In this document: positions 9,199 to 19,041 of the stretch, piece after piece
How the letters are laid out: every line of letters begins with the position of its first letter
How positions within the stretch are numbered: the first letter of the stretch is position 1
DNA from: Candidatus Nanopelagicaceae bacterium
GTDB taxonomy: Bacteria > Actinomycetota > Actinomycetes > Nanopelagicales > Nanopelagicaceae
Assembly: GCA_018883345.1 (NCBI GenBank)
Contig: VEQG01000008.1
Span: 1 to 60,490 of the forward strand
Direction: 5' to 3'
Length of the DNA stretch: 60,490 bases
Position numbers and translations under genes: made by a program
The notes under the pieces: model-generated
Database searches by the model: none
Seen by the model: only the letters and a program-made list of their open reading frames with translations
Told to the model about the DNA's origin: nothing

Positions 9199-10002
9199 AT
9201 GTCAGATCATCTACAAAAAGAGACTAGAGATGATGCGGTACTTTCGCTACGTAACGTCACTATGCGCTTCGGTGGAGTCACCGCTTTAAATGAAGTAAAT
9301 ATTGATCTTTATCCTGGCGAAATTCTGGCGCTTATCGGCCCAAATGGGGCAGGTAAGACCACCGTATTCAACGTAGTTACAGGTGTATATCAAGCAACCG
9401 AAGGTGACATTGTCTTTAACGGAGAGCGTTTAAATGGAATGAAGCGATTTGATATCACTAAATTAGGTATCGCTCGTACTTTCCAAAACATTCGTCTTTG
9501 GGGCGATATGACTGCACTTGAAAATGTGGTCACCGGAACGGATGTGCATAAGAAGTCTGGTCTGATGGGCGCACTATTTGGCCTTCCTCGCGCACGTCGC
9601 GAAGAGCGCGAAGGTCGCGAAAAGGCGATGGAGATTCTAAAGTTCATCGGAATTGATGAATATGCAGATCGCTTAGCTAAGAATCTTCCATATGGTGTGC
9701 AACGTCGTTTAGAGATTGCACGCGCGATGGGAACTGATCCAAAAGTTATTTTGCTTGACGAACCTGCAGCAGGATTTAATCCAGCAGAAAAGGTAGAACT
9801 TGCAAACACCATCAAGAAGATTCGCGATGCTGGCTATACAGTTCTTTTGATCGAGCACGACATGTCCTTGATCATGGGAATTTCTGATCGCGTAATCGTT
9901 ATTGATTTCGGAACCAAGATTGCTGATGATGTTCCATCAGCAGTTCAAAACGACCCTCGAGTTATTGAGGCCTACCTAGGAGCACCTGCAGATGCGTCTT
10001 GA
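9199..10002 (+). CDS. livG: Branched-chain amino acid ABC transporter ATP-binding protein LivG
   Basis: ATPase subunit that pairs with LivF. 267 residues. Walker A is GPNGAGKTT near residue 52. The signature LPYGVQRRLEIARA is the LivG variant of LSGGQ. Walker B is VILLDEPAAGFNP and the H-loop is LLIEHDMSL. The AAGFNPAE stretch after Walker B is typical of LivG. A GGAGGGGAGG-like stretch over the livM stop acts as ribosome binding site for ATG 9199. Confidence 0.95.
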   Translation: MSDHLQKETRDDAVLSLRNVTMRFGGVTALNEVNIDLYPGEILALIGPNGAGKTTVFNVVTGVYQATEGDIVFNGERLNGMKRFDITKLGIARTFQNIRLWGDMTALENVVTGTDVHKKSGLMGALFGLPRARREEREGREKAMEILKFIGIDEYADRLAKNLPYGVQRRLEIARAMGTDPKVILLDEPAAGFNPAEKVELANTIKKIRDAGYTVLLIEHDMSLIMGISDRVIVIDFGTKIADDVPSAVQNDPRVIEAYLGAPADAS

Positions 10003-10711
10003 AATTAAAGATCTACATGTCTTCTACGGAAAAATCGAAGCCATTAAAGGCGTATCCGTAAACGTCAACCAGGGTGAAATCGTTACTTTGATTGGTGCAA
10101 ATGGTGCCGGTAAGACCACAATGCTAAAAACTATTTCTGGCATACGTCCGGTAACAAGTGGTCAGATTCTTTTTGATGGTCAAGACATTAGCAAAGTGCC
10201 GGCACACGAACGCGTTGAAATGGGAATTTCACAAGCTCCAGAAGGCCGCGGAATTTTCCCTGGCATGACAGTTCTTGAGAATCTAGAGATGGGTAAGTTC
10301 TTCCGCGGCAATCGTAAAGCTGAGATGCAGGAAGACTTAGATCACGTTTATCACTTATTCCCACGCCTTAAGGAGCGTGCTTCTCAATTTGGAGGAACGC
10401 TATCCGGAGGAGAGCAGCAGATGTTGGCGATTGGCCGCGCATTAATGCAACGTCCAAAAGTTTTATTGCTCGATGAACCATCAATGGGTCTTGCGCCGAT
10501 GATGATTCAAAACATCTTCAACATCATCACTCAGATCAACAAAGAGGGAACCACAATTCTTCTAGTTGAGCAAAATGCACAGCAGGCGCTACAGCGCGCA
10601 CACCGTGCATACATTCTTGAAGTTGGTCATGTCACCAAAGAAGCACCTGCAAAGGATCTATTAAATGATCCTGCAGTTAAGGAAGCCTATTTGGGAACTG
10701 GTGCGCACTAA
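9992..10711 (+). CDS. livF: Branched-chain amino acid ABC transporter ATP-binding protein LivF
   Basis: Second ATPase subunit. 239 residues. Walker A GANGAGKTT, the LivF hallmark SQAPEGRGIFPGMTV, signature LSGGEQQMLAIGRALM, Walker B VLLLDEPSMGLAP, H-loop LLVEQN. It overlaps livG by 11 nt (ATG 9992), so translation is probably coupled. It is the last gene of the liv operon and meets the opposing thioesterase gene 5 nt further on, with no hairpin terminator visible between them. Confidence 0.95.
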   Translation: MRLEIKDLHVFYGKIEAIKGVSVNVNQGEIVTLIGANGAGKTTMLKTISGIRPVTSGQILFDGQDISKVPAHERVEMGISQAPEGRGIFPGMTVLENLEMGKFFRGNRKAEMQEDLDHVYHLFPRLKERASQFGGTLSGGEQQMLAIGRALMQRPKVLLLDEPSMGLAPMMIQNIFNIITQINKEGTTILLVEQNAQQALQRAHRAYILEVGHVTKEAPAKDLLNDPAVKEAYLGTGAH

Positions 10712-10716
10712 TAAAA

Positions 10717-11115
10717 TTAGTCGTTAAGAATTAAGCAAGTGATACGGGCAGTGCAAGTGCGCTGTCCGTCTTCATTTGTAATCTCAATGTTATAACTGCA
10801 AAGCGTTCTACCCAGAGAGATTGCAGTCGCAACTGCAGTAACGACGCCTTTGGTTGCAGTTTTGTGGTGAGTTGCATTTATATCGACGCCGACAATTCTG
10901 CGATTTGGACCAGCATGTAACCAAGTTCCGATCGAACCTAAGGATTCTGCAAGTACGACATTTGCGCCACCGTGTAGAAATCCCAGCGGTTGGGTATTGC
11001 CTTCAACAGGCATTGTTCCAACTAAACGCTCTGGAGTTGCTTCTAATATCTTGATGCCCATCTTCTTATCAAGGGCAGCTTGGCCACGACCATTTAAAAG
11101 CTCCATGAAATCCAT
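10717..11115 (-). CDS. Hotdog-fold acyl-CoA thioesterase (PaaI/MenI-like)
   Basis: Single hotdog domain, 132 residues from ATG 11115. The family core is LGFLHGGANVVLAESLGS: HGG and the following acidic residue E match the thioesterase active site, and VDINATHHK is the second conserved strand. Related proteins hydrolyse phenylacetyl-CoA products or 1,4-dihydroxy-2-naphthoyl-CoA; the substrate here cannot be told from sequence. A TTG at 11121 is an alternative start, 8 nt after the -10 box TATGAT. The gene is divergent from polA and shares its promoter region. Confidence 0.8.
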   Translation of the reverse strand: MDFMELLNGRGQAALDKKMGIKILEATPERLVGTMPVEGNTQPLGFLHGGANVVLAESLGSIGTWLHAGPNRRIVGVDINATHHKTATKGVVTAVATAISLGRTLCSYNIEITNEDGQRTCTARITCLILND

Positions 11116-11129
11116 AATCAAAAGGTAAC

Positions 11130-11139
11130 ATCATAGGAT
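11130..11139. promoter_or_regulatory. Overlapping divergent -10 boxes for polA and the thioesterase
   Basis: Plus strand TAGGAT at 11134-11139, then 6 nt, then the polA GTG at 11146. Minus strand TATGAT (complement of 11130-11135), 8 nt before a TTG and 14 nt before the ATG of the thioesterase. The two boxes share the TA at 11134-11135. Only 30 bp separate the two start codons, so neither mRNA can have more than a few leader bases. Confidence 0.5.
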
Positions 11140-11145
11140 GCATGA

Positions 11146-13671
11146 GTGGGGAAGAAACTTCTATTAATTGATGGCCATTCAATGGCTTACAGAGCTTTCT
11201 TCGCTCTTCCTGTAGATGCATTCACAACCGCATCGGGCCAACATACGAATGCAGTTTATGGTTTCTCAAATATGCTGATGACTTTGATCAAGGATGAAAA
11301 ACCAACGCATGTAGCGGTTGCTTTTGATGTATCACGAAAAACCTTCCGCACCGAAAAATTCCCTGAATATAAGGCGACCAGAAGCGCTACTCCAGATGAA
11401 TTTCGCTCTCAAATCCCATTGATTCACGAGGCGCTCAAAGCGATGAATATCAATGAGTACTCTTTAGAAGGATTCGAAGCAGATGATTTGTTGGCGACCA
11501 TTTCCAAGCGCGCAGTAGCTGAAGATTTTGAAGTTGCTATCTGCACCGGAGATCGCGATAGCTTTCAATTGGTTACCGAAAAGATTACGGTGTTGTATCC
11601 AAAAAAGGGTGTTTCAGAAATGGCCCGAATGACACCCGATGCGGTTGTAGAAAAGTATGGATTGACACCAGCACAGTATCCAGATTTTGCTGCGCTAAGA
11701 GGAGATCCAAGCGATAACTTACCTTCAATTCCAGGAGTGGGAGAGAAGACTGCCGCTAAGTGGATCATTGAATATGGCTCATTTTCTAATTTAGTAAAGA
11801 AAATTGATGAAATTGGCGGCAAAGTTGGCGACTCATTACGTGCAAATATTGATTCTGCCATCCGCAACCGGGAATTAACTCAACTAATTTCTGAGGCTCC
11901 AATAAATTTCAACTTAACAGATATGAATTGGAATGGTTTTAACTATGATGCATTACGAGAAATATTTGCAAAACTCGAATTTCGATCTTTAATTGCCAAG
12001 TTGCCTGCCAAGGCTGAAAGTGTGCCAGAAGCGGTCGATATTAAGTTTTCTACCCCTGAAGAGGTCTCGGCGAAACTTCAGAACTTCACTGGCACCCTCG
12101 GGTTCCTCTTTGAATTATTAGACGAACGCCTAAGTTCTTACGCTGTAGCTATATCGCCAAGTGAAGTTTATTTAGTTATGTCAGATGAAATTGGACCTTG
12201 GCTAGCTGATCCAAACATTCAAAAGATTTCACATGATTTCAAATCACTTGCAAGGACTATGGAATTTAACGGCGTGGTCTTTGACACCTCTTTAGCCAGC
12301 TATTTAGTTGATCCAGGAAATCGTTTGACTGAGATTGATGAAATTCTTGAGCGATGGGGATTAACTGATGCCTCACTTTCTGCCAAGGCCGGCGCGTTAT
12401 TTTCTTTACGAGATAAATTAACCGAAGAGCTATCGACACGAAATGCGCTCAAACTACTTATTGATTTGGAAATTCCAGTATCCCAAAGTCTTTCGAGAAT
12501 GGAGCGTTTTGGGGTAGCGATCGATAAAAAGGTACTTAAGGCTCAAAGTGAGGAACTTCAGAAAGAGGTTGCCAAGCAGAGCCAGATTGCCTTTGAGGCA
12601 GCTGGGCATGAATTTAATGTCGCTTCACCAAAACAACTGCAAGTAGTACTTTTTGATGAATTGAAATTACCAAAAACCAAAAAAATCAAAACTGGCTACA
12701 CCACAGATGCCGAAAGTTTGCAATGGCTATTTTCTGAGACCAAACACCCAGTTTTGGAGGCGCTACTTAAAATTCGCGAAGCAAGTAAATTGCAGAGTGT
12801 TATCGAAGGATTGTTAGGTGAAATCGCAGCTGATAATCGAATCCATACTCACTTCCAACAGACAGTTGCAGCAACCGGACGCCTCTCATCAACTGGCCCT
12901 AATTTGCAGAACATTCCGATCCGTACCGAAGCAGGAAAGAAAATTAGAGATGGCTTTATTGCAGGAGAGGGTTTTGACGGAATCCTTACCGCTGATTACA
13001 GCCAGATTGAAATGCGAATACTGGCCCATCTTGCGGAGGATAAGAAATTATTAGAAGCATTTGCATCAGGTGAAGACCTCCATTCAACAGTAGCGTCCTT
13101 GGTATTTGGCGTTAAGGGCGATGAAGTTACCCCAGATATGCGCCGTCAGATCAAAGCAATGTCTTATGGCTTGGCATACGGTTTAACGGCGTTTGGATTG
13201 TCGCAACAATTAGATATTACGCCCGGAGAAGCTAGCGCGTTAATGGAAAATTACTACAAACGTTTCGGCGGAATTAGAGATTATTTAGCTACGGTTGTCG
13301 TTGAAGCTAAGAAAGTGGGCTATACCGAAACCTTATTAGGGCGCCGCAGGTATTTACCTGACTTACAAAACGAAAATAAATTTAAGCGAGAAATTGCTGA
13401 GCGCGCTGCATTAAATGCACCTATTCAAGGCACCGCTGCCGACATAATCAAATTAGCAATGTTAAGAGTGGATCAGGCAATGAAAGCAGCTAATCTAAAA
13501 TCACGTCTGCTACTGCAAATTCATGATGAATTACTCTTTGAATATATAGAATCTGAATTAGAAGAGCTTAAAGAATTAGTAAAGCAAGAAATGGGAGCTG
13601 CTTACCCGCTTAAAGCACCGCTATCTGTAAATATCGGGTACGGCAAAAGTTGGCACGCTGCCGAACATTAG
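11146..13671 (+). CDS. polA: DNA polymerase I
   Basis: Repair and Okazaki-fragment polymerase, 841 residues. N-terminal 5'-3' exonuclease domain (LLLIDGHSMAYRAFFAL, FEADDLLAT, TGDRD, PGVGEKTA). The middle domain has lost the proofreading residues: the DxE of motif I is replaced around FLFELLDER, and the Asp of motif II is gone (HDFKSLA). Polymerase motif A DYSQIEMR (D617), motif B RRQIKAMSYGLAYG with Tyr674, motif C IHDE (D794). The start is GTG 11146; no Shine-Dalgarno is visible and a TAGGAT box lies 6 nt upstream, so the mRNA is probably leaderless. It overlaps the opposing MFS gene by 4 nt at the 3' end. Confidence 0.96.
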   Translation: MGKKLLLIDGHSMAYRAFFALPVDAFTTASGQHTNAVYGFSNMLMTLIKDEKPTHVAVAFDVSRKTFRTEKFPEYKATRSATPDEFRSQIPLIHEALKAMNINEYSLEGFEADDLLATISKRAVAEDFEVAICTGDRDSFQLVTEKITVLYPKKGVSEMARMTPDAVVEKYGLTPAQYPDFAALRGDPSDNLPSIPGVGEKTAAKWIIEYGSFSNLVKKIDEIGGKVGDSLRANIDSAIRNRELTQLISEAPINFNLTDMNWNGFNYDALREIFAKLEFRSLIAKLPAKAESVPEAVDIKFSTPEEVSAKLQNFTGTLGFLFELLDERLSSYAVAISPSEVYLVMSDEIGPWLADPNIQKISHDFKSLARTMEFNGVVFDTSLASYLVDPGNRLTEIDEILERWGLTDASLSAKAGALFSLRDKLTEELSTRNALKLLIDLEIPVSQSLSRMERFGVAIDKKVLKAQSEELQKEVAKQSQIAFEAAGHEFNVASPKQLQVVLFDELKLPKTKKIKTGYTTDAESLQWLFSETKHPVLEALLKIREASKLQSVIEGLLGEIAADNRIHTHFQQTVAATGRLSSTGPNLQNIPIRTEAGKKIRDGFIAGEGFDGILTADYSQIEMRILAHLAEDKKLLEAFASGEDLHSTVASLVFGVKGDEVTPDMRRQIKAMSYGLAYGLTAFGLSQQLDITPGEASALMENYYKRFGGIRDYLATVVVEAKKVGYTETLLGRRRYLPDLQNENKFKREIAERAALNAPIQGTAADIIKLAMLRVDQAMKAANLKSRLLLQIHDELLFEYIESELEELKELVKQEMGAAYPLKAPLSVNIGYGKSWHAAEH

Positions 13672-14849
13672 CCTTCAAGCACTACATCAGCAGCAGCAAA
13701 TCTTCTTCGTCCGATATTTAGAAGCGCAAACCCAATCGCTAACGCTAAAGTCGTAACACCTAAACAGAATTGTGGCGAGATTGCTTCTGCAACCCAACCA
13801 CCTAACGCGCTTCCAAGTGCAGCCATTGAACCTTCGATGGTCCAAAGCCAGCCAAGTGACGCAGTGGCACTTCCTTGTGGTCTAACTGCATCTAATACTT
13901 CAAAATAGAAAACTTGCAAGGCACCGCCAGTTAATCCGAGAAGTGCACCAACCACCGCCAAAGACCAATCAGGATATGTGAAGTAAAGTGGCAATGAGAA
14001 AACAAACCAACCAAAGTATGTAGCACGCATAGTTCTGAATGCAGAGCGACGCTTCTTGATTAAGCCTGCGATTAATCCACCAATAACGTTACAGAGACTC
14101 ATAATGGAAAATAGCCAGGCAGTTCGGTGGGGAACATTCTCTAGGGTTGTATATGCGGGAATTCCCACATCAAAAAAGCCCCAGCCAAGTCCGATAAAGC
14201 AGCCTTCAATCATCAACAATCTAATTGCTGGTACTTTCCAAAGTTTAGCTTCACTTGGATCTTTTTTCTCTGTAAACCAATTGCGATGATTGATAGTGAA
14301 TTCAAGTGCGATACCACCGATTATCATCAAAGCTGCACATGTGCCAAGTGCAAAACCAGGTCTGCTAGATAGAGAAATGGTCGTTGCAATCGCCGGTCCA
14401 ATTATTCCGACGCCATTCATGACGGCAGTATCTAAACCATATGCAGTTCGAACTACTTTTTCTCCCACGATCTGTTTCCAAAGTGGGCGAACAGATAAAT
14501 TAATTGGTGGCGCCGAAAAGCCAAGCACAAATGCCCAAATCAAAATTTCAGTTTTAGTGGATGCGATATTTAAAGCGATAATTCCAAACGCATAGCCTGG
14601 TACCAGAATTCGAATTGGCCACTTCTGACCCCATTTATCAATTGCGCTTCCGCGAATACCTGCAGTGAGTGAGCCTGCCAATGCATTTAGGCCAAGAGCT
14701 AATCCTGCCAATGGAATCGAATCTAAAGTGCGCTCAGTTTTAAAGAAGATTGAGAGCCCGATCATTGAATAGGCCATACGGGCCGGGGTAGCTGCAATCA
14801 GCAGCTTTCTGGCCATCGGAATTTTCAGTAACTCTAAATATTGCTTCAT
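13668..14849 (-). CDS. Major facilitator superfamily transporter
   Basis: 393 residues, with about 12 hydrophobic segments and the MFS loop 2-3 motif in the form GSAIDKWGQKWPIR near residue 67. Substrate unknown; nothing in the neighbourhood (polA, rpsA) points to one. The two halves are similar in length with a charged central loop (NHRNWFTEKKDPSEAK). ATG 14849 has no Shine-Dalgarno; TAGATT 9 nt upstream on the minus strand suggests a leaderless or near-leaderless mRNA. Confidence 0.85.
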   Translation of the reverse strand: MKQYLELLKIPMARKLLIAATPARMAYSMIGLSIFFKTERTLDSIPLAGLALGLNALAGSLTAGIRGSAIDKWGQKWPIRILVPGYAFGIIALNIASTKTEILIWAFVLGFSAPPINLSVRPLWKQIVGEKVVRTAYGLDTAVMNGVGIIGPAIATTISLSSRPGFALGTCAALMIIGGIALEFTINHRNWFTEKKDPSEAKLWKVPAIRLLMIEGCFIGLGWGFFDVGIPAYTTLENVPHRTAWLFSIMSLCNVIGGLIAGLIKKRRSAFRTMRATYFGWFVFSLPLYFTYPDWSLAVVGALLGLTGGALQVFYFEVLDAVRPQGSATASLGWLWTIEGSMAALGSALGGWVAEAISPQFCLGVTTLALAIGFALLNIGRRRFAAADVVLEG

Positions 14850-14893
14850 CGCACGCGTAATCTAGCGGGTCTTAGCCAAGAATATTCTCGGAT

Positions 14894-14923
14894 TTGCTCT
14901 ATTTAGTAGTAAATAAGTAACCT
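14894..14923 (+). promoter_or_regulatory. Candidate promoter of rpsA
   Basis: TTGCTC (14894-14899), 18-nt spacer, TAACCT (14918-14923). The predicted leader of about 64 nt holds a small hairpin CTTGC/GCAAG (14922-14936) and then the ribosome binding site. The interval to the divergent MFS gene is only 144 nt. Confidence 0.5.
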
Positions 14924-14993
14924 TGCCCTTCGCAAGTTGGATTTTGAAGCCATCAAAATTCATTCCTACTACTAACTATCCCTACGGAGCATC

Positions 14994-16337
14994 TTGACCA
15001 ATTCAAATACGCCAAGCATTGCAATCAATGACATTGGCACAGCAGAAGATTTTCTAGCCGCAATCGAAGGCACAATCCGAAATTTCAATGATGGCGATCT
15101 GGTATCTGGCGTAATCGTCCAGGTTGATCGCGATGAAGTTCTTGTAGACGTCGGATATAAGACAGAGGGTGTCATCCCATCTCGCGAATTATCTATTCGC
15201 AACGACGTTGATCCAAGTGAATTGGTCAAAGTTGGAGAGAGCATTGAAGCTCTTGTTCTTCAAAAAGAAGATAAAGAAGGACGTTTAATCCTTTCAAAGA
15301 AGCGCGCTCAATATGAAAAAGCGTGGGGCGAAATAGAAGGCAAGAAGGAACGTGACGAAGTCGTTACCGGAACTGTCATCGAAGTTGTTAAAGGTGGCTT
15401 AATTGTAGATATTGGTCTACGTGGCTTCCTTCCAGCGTCACTTGTTGAAATGCGCCGCGTTCGCGATCTTTCACCTTATATTGGCAAGACAGTTGAAGCC
15501 CGTATTATCGAATTAGATAAGAACCGAAATAACGTTGTTCTTTCACGTCGTGCATATTTAGAGCAGACCCAATCAGAATCACGCACTACTTTCTTGAACC
15601 AGCTCCAAAAGGGACAGGTTCGTACCGGAGTAATCTCTTCAATTGTTAACTTTGGTGCATTCGTTGATCTCGGTGGTGTAGATGGACTAGTTCACGTTTC
15701 AGAACTTTCATGGAAGCATATTGATCATCCATCTGAAGTTGTAGAAGTTGGCGATGAAGTAACCGTGGAAGTTCTCGAAGTAGATTTCGAGCGCGAGCGA
15801 GTCTCACTTTCATTAAAGGCTACCCAAGAAGATCCATGGCAAGCATTTGCTCGCACTCACACCATTAATACAGTGGTACCAGGTGTTGTTACAAAGCTTG
15901 TGCCATTCGGTGCATTTATTCGAGTGCATGAAGGCATCGAAGGTCTAGTTCACATCTCTGAACTTGCAGAGCGTCACGTAGAAATTCCTGAGCAGGTTGT
16001 TCAAGTTGGCGACGAACTATTTGTAAAGATTATTGATATCGACTTAGAACGTCGTCGAATCTCACTATCTCTAAAGCAAGCTAACGAAGGCGCTGAAATT
16101 GAAGTTGAAGCATTTGATCCAACTCAATACGGCATGCCAGCTCGTTACGATGCTGAAGGTAACTTCATCTATCCAGAAGGATTTGATGCTGATGCCCAAG
16201 AGTGGAAGCCAGGATACGAAGCACAGCGCGAAGAGTGGGAGCGTCAATACGCTGAAGCTCAAGCACGTTTCATGGCCCACAAGAAGCAGAAGGATGCTGC
16301 TAAGGCGGCAGAGGCGGAAGCACCAGCTGCTGAGTAA
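14994..16337 (+). CDS. rpsA: 30S ribosomal protein S1
   Basis: Brings mRNA to the 30S subunit. 447 residues with four S1/OB domains (about residues 36-104, 122-187, 208-275, 295-362) and an acidic/Ala-rich tail. It matches mycobacterial RpsA closely (VNDIG-type N-terminus, KHIDHPSEVV, LERRRISLSLKQANE), but the C-terminal tail is shorter than the mycobacterial one I recall. The start is TTG 14994 with GGAG 4 nt before it; no other start fits the conserved N-terminus. The gene has its own promoter and a strong terminator. Confidence 0.96.
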   Translation: MTNSNTPSIAINDIGTAEDFLAAIEGTIRNFNDGDLVSGVIVQVDRDEVLVDVGYKTEGVIPSRELSIRNDVDPSELVKVGESIEALVLQKEDKEGRLILSKKRAQYEKAWGEIEGKKERDEVVTGTVIEVVKGGLIVDIGLRGFLPASLVEMRRVRDLSPYIGKTVEARIIELDKNRNNVVLSRRAYLEQTQSESRTTFLNQLQKGQVRTGVISSIVNFGAFVDLGGVDGLVHVSELSWKHIDHPSEVVEVGDEVTVEVLEVDFERERVSLSLKATQEDPWQAFARTHTINTVVPGVVTKLVPFGAFIRVHEGIEGLVHISELAERHVEIPEQVVQVGDELFVKIIDIDLERRRISLSLKQANEGAEIEVEAFDPTQYGMPARYDAEGNFIYPEGFDADAQEWKPGYEAQREEWERQYAEAQARFMAHKKQKDAAKAAEAEAPAAE

Positions 16338-16348
16338 GTAAATTAGTC

Positions 16349-16379
16349 AAAAGCCCCGTGAATTTCACGGGGCTTTTTT
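16349..16379 (+). terminator. Intrinsic terminator of rpsA
   Basis: Perfect 13-bp stem AAAAGCCCCGTGA / TCACGGGGCTTTT with a 3-nt loop, ending in six T. It is the clearest rho-independent terminator in the window and isolates rpsA from coaE. Confidence 0.95.
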
Positions 16380-16387
16380 CTTACCGA

Positions 16388-16393
16388 TAGGCT
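16388..16393 (+). promoter_or_regulatory. -10 box for leaderless coaE
   Basis: TAGGCT followed by 7 nt and the coaE ATG at 16401. Because the rpsA terminator ends at 16379, coaE needs a promoter here, and there is no space for a leader or Shine-Dalgarno. The same TAGGCT serves in the gap promoter (26651). Confidence 0.6.
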
Positions 16394-16400
16394 TTTATAT

Positions 16401-16991
16401 ATGAGCGTAATTGCATTGACTGGCGGAATCGGATCCGGCAAATCCTTAGTCGCAAATTACCTCTTCTCATTAGGCGCAGAGGTAATTGATGCAGATCAGC
16501 TTGCGCGCCAAGTAATCGAGCGAGGCACTGAAGGTTTTGACCAGGTGCTAGCCGAGTTCGGCGATTCCATTCTTAATGATGGAGATATAGATCGGCGAGC
16601 TTTGGGAGAGATAGTGTTCTCAGATCCAGTCAAACGCAAAGCTCTTGAAGCAATAATTCATCCAAAAGTACAACAAGCATTAGCTGAAGCGAGAAAGAAC
16701 TTGACTGAAAATCAAATTTTGATCTATGAAATTCCCTTATTGGTTGAAACAAATGCTGCATCAAAGTTTGATAAAGTCATAACAGTCGAAGCTCCGCTAG
16801 AACTAAGAATTAATAGACTAAAGAACCGTGGTTTGGTTCAATCTGAAATCGAAAAGCGCATTGCAAATCAAGCAACACCCGAGCAGCGAAGAGCAATCGC
16901 CGATATCCAGATAGAAAATGATGGAACCGAGGAAGAGCTCCTGCGAAAAGTCGAGGCGATTTGGGAAGAATTAAATGCGCCCCGTAACTGA
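16401..16991 (+). CDS. coaE: Dephospho-CoA kinase
   Basis: Last step of coenzyme A synthesis: phosphorylates the 3'-OH of dephospho-CoA. 196 residues. P-loop GGIGSGKS near residue 8, the DADQLAR substrate motif, and EIPLLVE. It is full length for the single-domain type, without the C-terminal UPF0157 extension found in mycobacteria. It overlaps uvrB by 17 nt, so it heads the uvr operon. The ATG lies 7 nt after a TAGGCT box. Confidence 0.93.
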   Translation: MSVIALTGGIGSGKSLVANYLFSLGAEVIDADQLARQVIERGTEGFDQVLAEFGDSILNDGDIDRRALGEIVFSDPVKRKALEAIIHPKVQQALAEARKNLTENQILIYEIPLLVETNAASKFDKVITVEAPLELRINRLKNRGLVQSEIEKRIANQATPEQRRAIADIQIENDGTEEELLRKVEAIWEELNAPRN

Positions 16992-19041
16992 TTTACAACG
17001 GCGAGTAGCGCCATTTGAAGTCATCTCTGATTACCAGCCTGCCGGTGATCAACCTGAAGCGATTGAGGAACTTGCCCGCAGAATTAATGCTGGCGAACAA
17101 GATGTCGTGCTACTTGGTGCAACCGGAACTGGTAAATCTGCAACGACCGCCTGGTTAATTGAAAGACTGCAGAGACCAACATTGGTACTTGTGCACAATA
17201 AGACTTTAGCAGCTCAATTAGCCAACGAATTTAGAGAGTTGCTTCCGAATAATGCCGTGGAATATTTCGTTAGTTACTACGACTATTACCAGCCTGAAGC
17301 CTATGTCCCACAGACAGATACTTTTATCGAAAAAGATTCTAGCGTTAATTCAGAAGTAGAACGGCTTCGTCATTCAGCAACTAATAGTCTGCTGACCCGC
17401 CGTGACGTGATCGTAGTGGCCACAGTTTCATGCATTTACGGATTAGGCACCCCACAAGAGTATGTAGATCGAATGGTAAGGCTTAGAGTCGGTGAAGAAA
17501 TCGAACGAAATCAATTACTCCGTAAATTTGTAGATATTCAATATAAACGAAATGATCTAGCTTTCGAACGAGGCACTTTCCGTGTTCGCGGTGACACTAT
17601 TGAAATCATTCCAATGTACGAGGAGCTTGCAGTCCGAATCGAAATGTTTGGTGATGAAATCGAACGAATCACTACATTACATCCATTGACCGGAGAGATT
17701 ATCCGCGACGAAAGCGAGATGTATATCTTTCCGGCTACACATTATGCTGCCGGCCCAGAAACCATGAAACGCGCACTTGCAGAAATCGAAGCTGACATGG
17801 AAATGCAGGTTACTAAATTTGAAAAACAAGGGAAGTTGCTGGAAGCCCAAAGATTGAGAATGCGCACAACTTTTGACATGGAGATGATGCAGCAACTTGG
17901 TTTTTGTAGTGGAATCGAAAACTACTCTCGCTATCTTGACGATCGAGAACCAGGGAGCGCCCCAAATTGCCTTTTAGATTACTTTCCGGAAGATTTCTTA
18001 GTAGTCGTCGATGAAAGCCATGTGACGGTCCCACAAATTGGCGCGATGTACGAAGGTGATGCTTCGAGAAAACGAACATTGGTCGAGCATGGCTTTCGAT
18101 TACCAAGTGCAATGGATAACCGACCACTTAAGTTTCCGGAGTTCCTAGATCGAGTTGGTCAGAAGGTTTATCTCTCTGCGACACCTGGCAAGTACGAATT
18201 AGAGAAAACTGGCGGAGAGGTAGTTGAACAAGTAATTCGTCCGACCGGTTTGGTTGATCCAAAGATTGTTCTAAAACCAGTCAGAGGACAAATTGATGAT
18301 CTACTTGGCGAAATTAATTTACGCGCAGAACGAAATGAACGTGTGCTTGTAACAACTTTGACCAAAAAAATGGCTGAGGATTTAACAGAGTATTTACAGG
18401 AGCGTAAGGTACGTGTTCGTTATCTACACTCCGAAGTGGACACCTTGCGACGCGTAGAACTGCTCAGAGAATTACGGCTAGGCGAGTATGACGTTTTAAT
18501 CGGAATCAACTTGCTACGCGAAGGCTTAGATTTACCGGAAGTATCATTAGTTTCAATTTTGGATGCCGACAAAGAAGGTTTCCTTCGCTCTGCAACATCA
18601 TTAATCCAAACTATTGGCCGTGCTGCTCGAAATGTTTCTGGAGAAGTACATATGTATGCAGATAACGTGACCGACTCAATGCAGAAAGCAATCGATGAGA
18701 CAAATCGGCGTCGAGCAAAGCAGATTGCCTATAACACCGAAAGAGGAGTTGACCCACAACCTCTACGCAAGAAGATTTCAGACATTACTGAGTTGATTGC
18801 CAAAGAAGAGGAAGATACCCAGAAGTTGATTGGCGGCAAACGTAACGATGCCCCGGCAATTGGGATACATAGCAAGACTCTCGTTAGTTTGCCAAGACAA
18901 GAGTTATTAGCGTTGATAGAGTCGCTCACCGAACAGATGCGCGGTGCAGCTTCGGAATTGCAATTTGAATTAGCCGCTAGATTACGCGATGAAATTAAAG
19001 ATTTGAAGCGAGAGCTTCGAGCTATGGAAGAGGCGGAGTAA
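16975..19041 (+). CDS. uvrB: Excinuclease ABC subunit B
   Basis: Damage-verifying helicase-like subunit of nucleotide excision repair. 688 residues. Walker A GATGTGKS (48-55), beta-hairpin [12 protein letters not shown] that clamps DNA, DEAD-like DESHVTVPQ, helicase motifs VI (QTIGRAARN) and a C-terminal UVR domain ([18 protein letters not shown]) that contacts UvrC. ATG 16975 lies inside coaE; GGGAAG a few nt upstream is its ribosome binding site. uvrA follows directly after the stop. Confidence 0.97.
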   Translation: MRPVTDLQRRVAPFEVISDYQPAGDQPEAIEELARRINAGEQDVVLLGATGTGKSATTAWLIERLQRPTLVLVHNKTLAAQLANEFRELLPNNAVEYFVSYYDYYQPEAYVPQTDTFIEKDSSVNSEVERLRHSATNSLLTRRDVIVVATVSCIYGLGTPQEYVDRMVRLRVGEEIERNQLLRKFVDIQYKRNDLAFERGTFRVRGDTIEIIPMYEELAVRIEMFGDEIERITTLHPLTGEIIRDESEMYIFPATHYAAGPETMKRALAEIEADMEMQVTKFEKQGKLLEAQRLRMRTTFDMEMMQQLGFCSGIENYSRYLDDREPGSAPNCLLDYFPEDFLVVVDESHVTVPQIGAMYEGDASRKRTLVEHGFRLPSAMDNRPLKFPEFLDRVGQKVYLSATPGKYELEKTGGEVVEQVIRPTGLVDPKIVLKPVRGQIDDLLGEINLRAERNERVLVTTLTKKMAEDLTEYLQERKVRVRYLHSEVDTLRRVELLRELRLGEYDVLIGINLLREGLDLPEVSLVSILDADKEGFLRSATSLIQTIGRAARNVSGEVHMYADNVTDSMQKAIDETNRRRAKQIAYNTERGVDPQPLRKKISDITELIAKEEEDTQKLIGGKRNDAPAIGIHSKTLVSLPRQELLALIESLTEQMRGAASELQFELAARLRDEIKDLKRELRAMEEAE

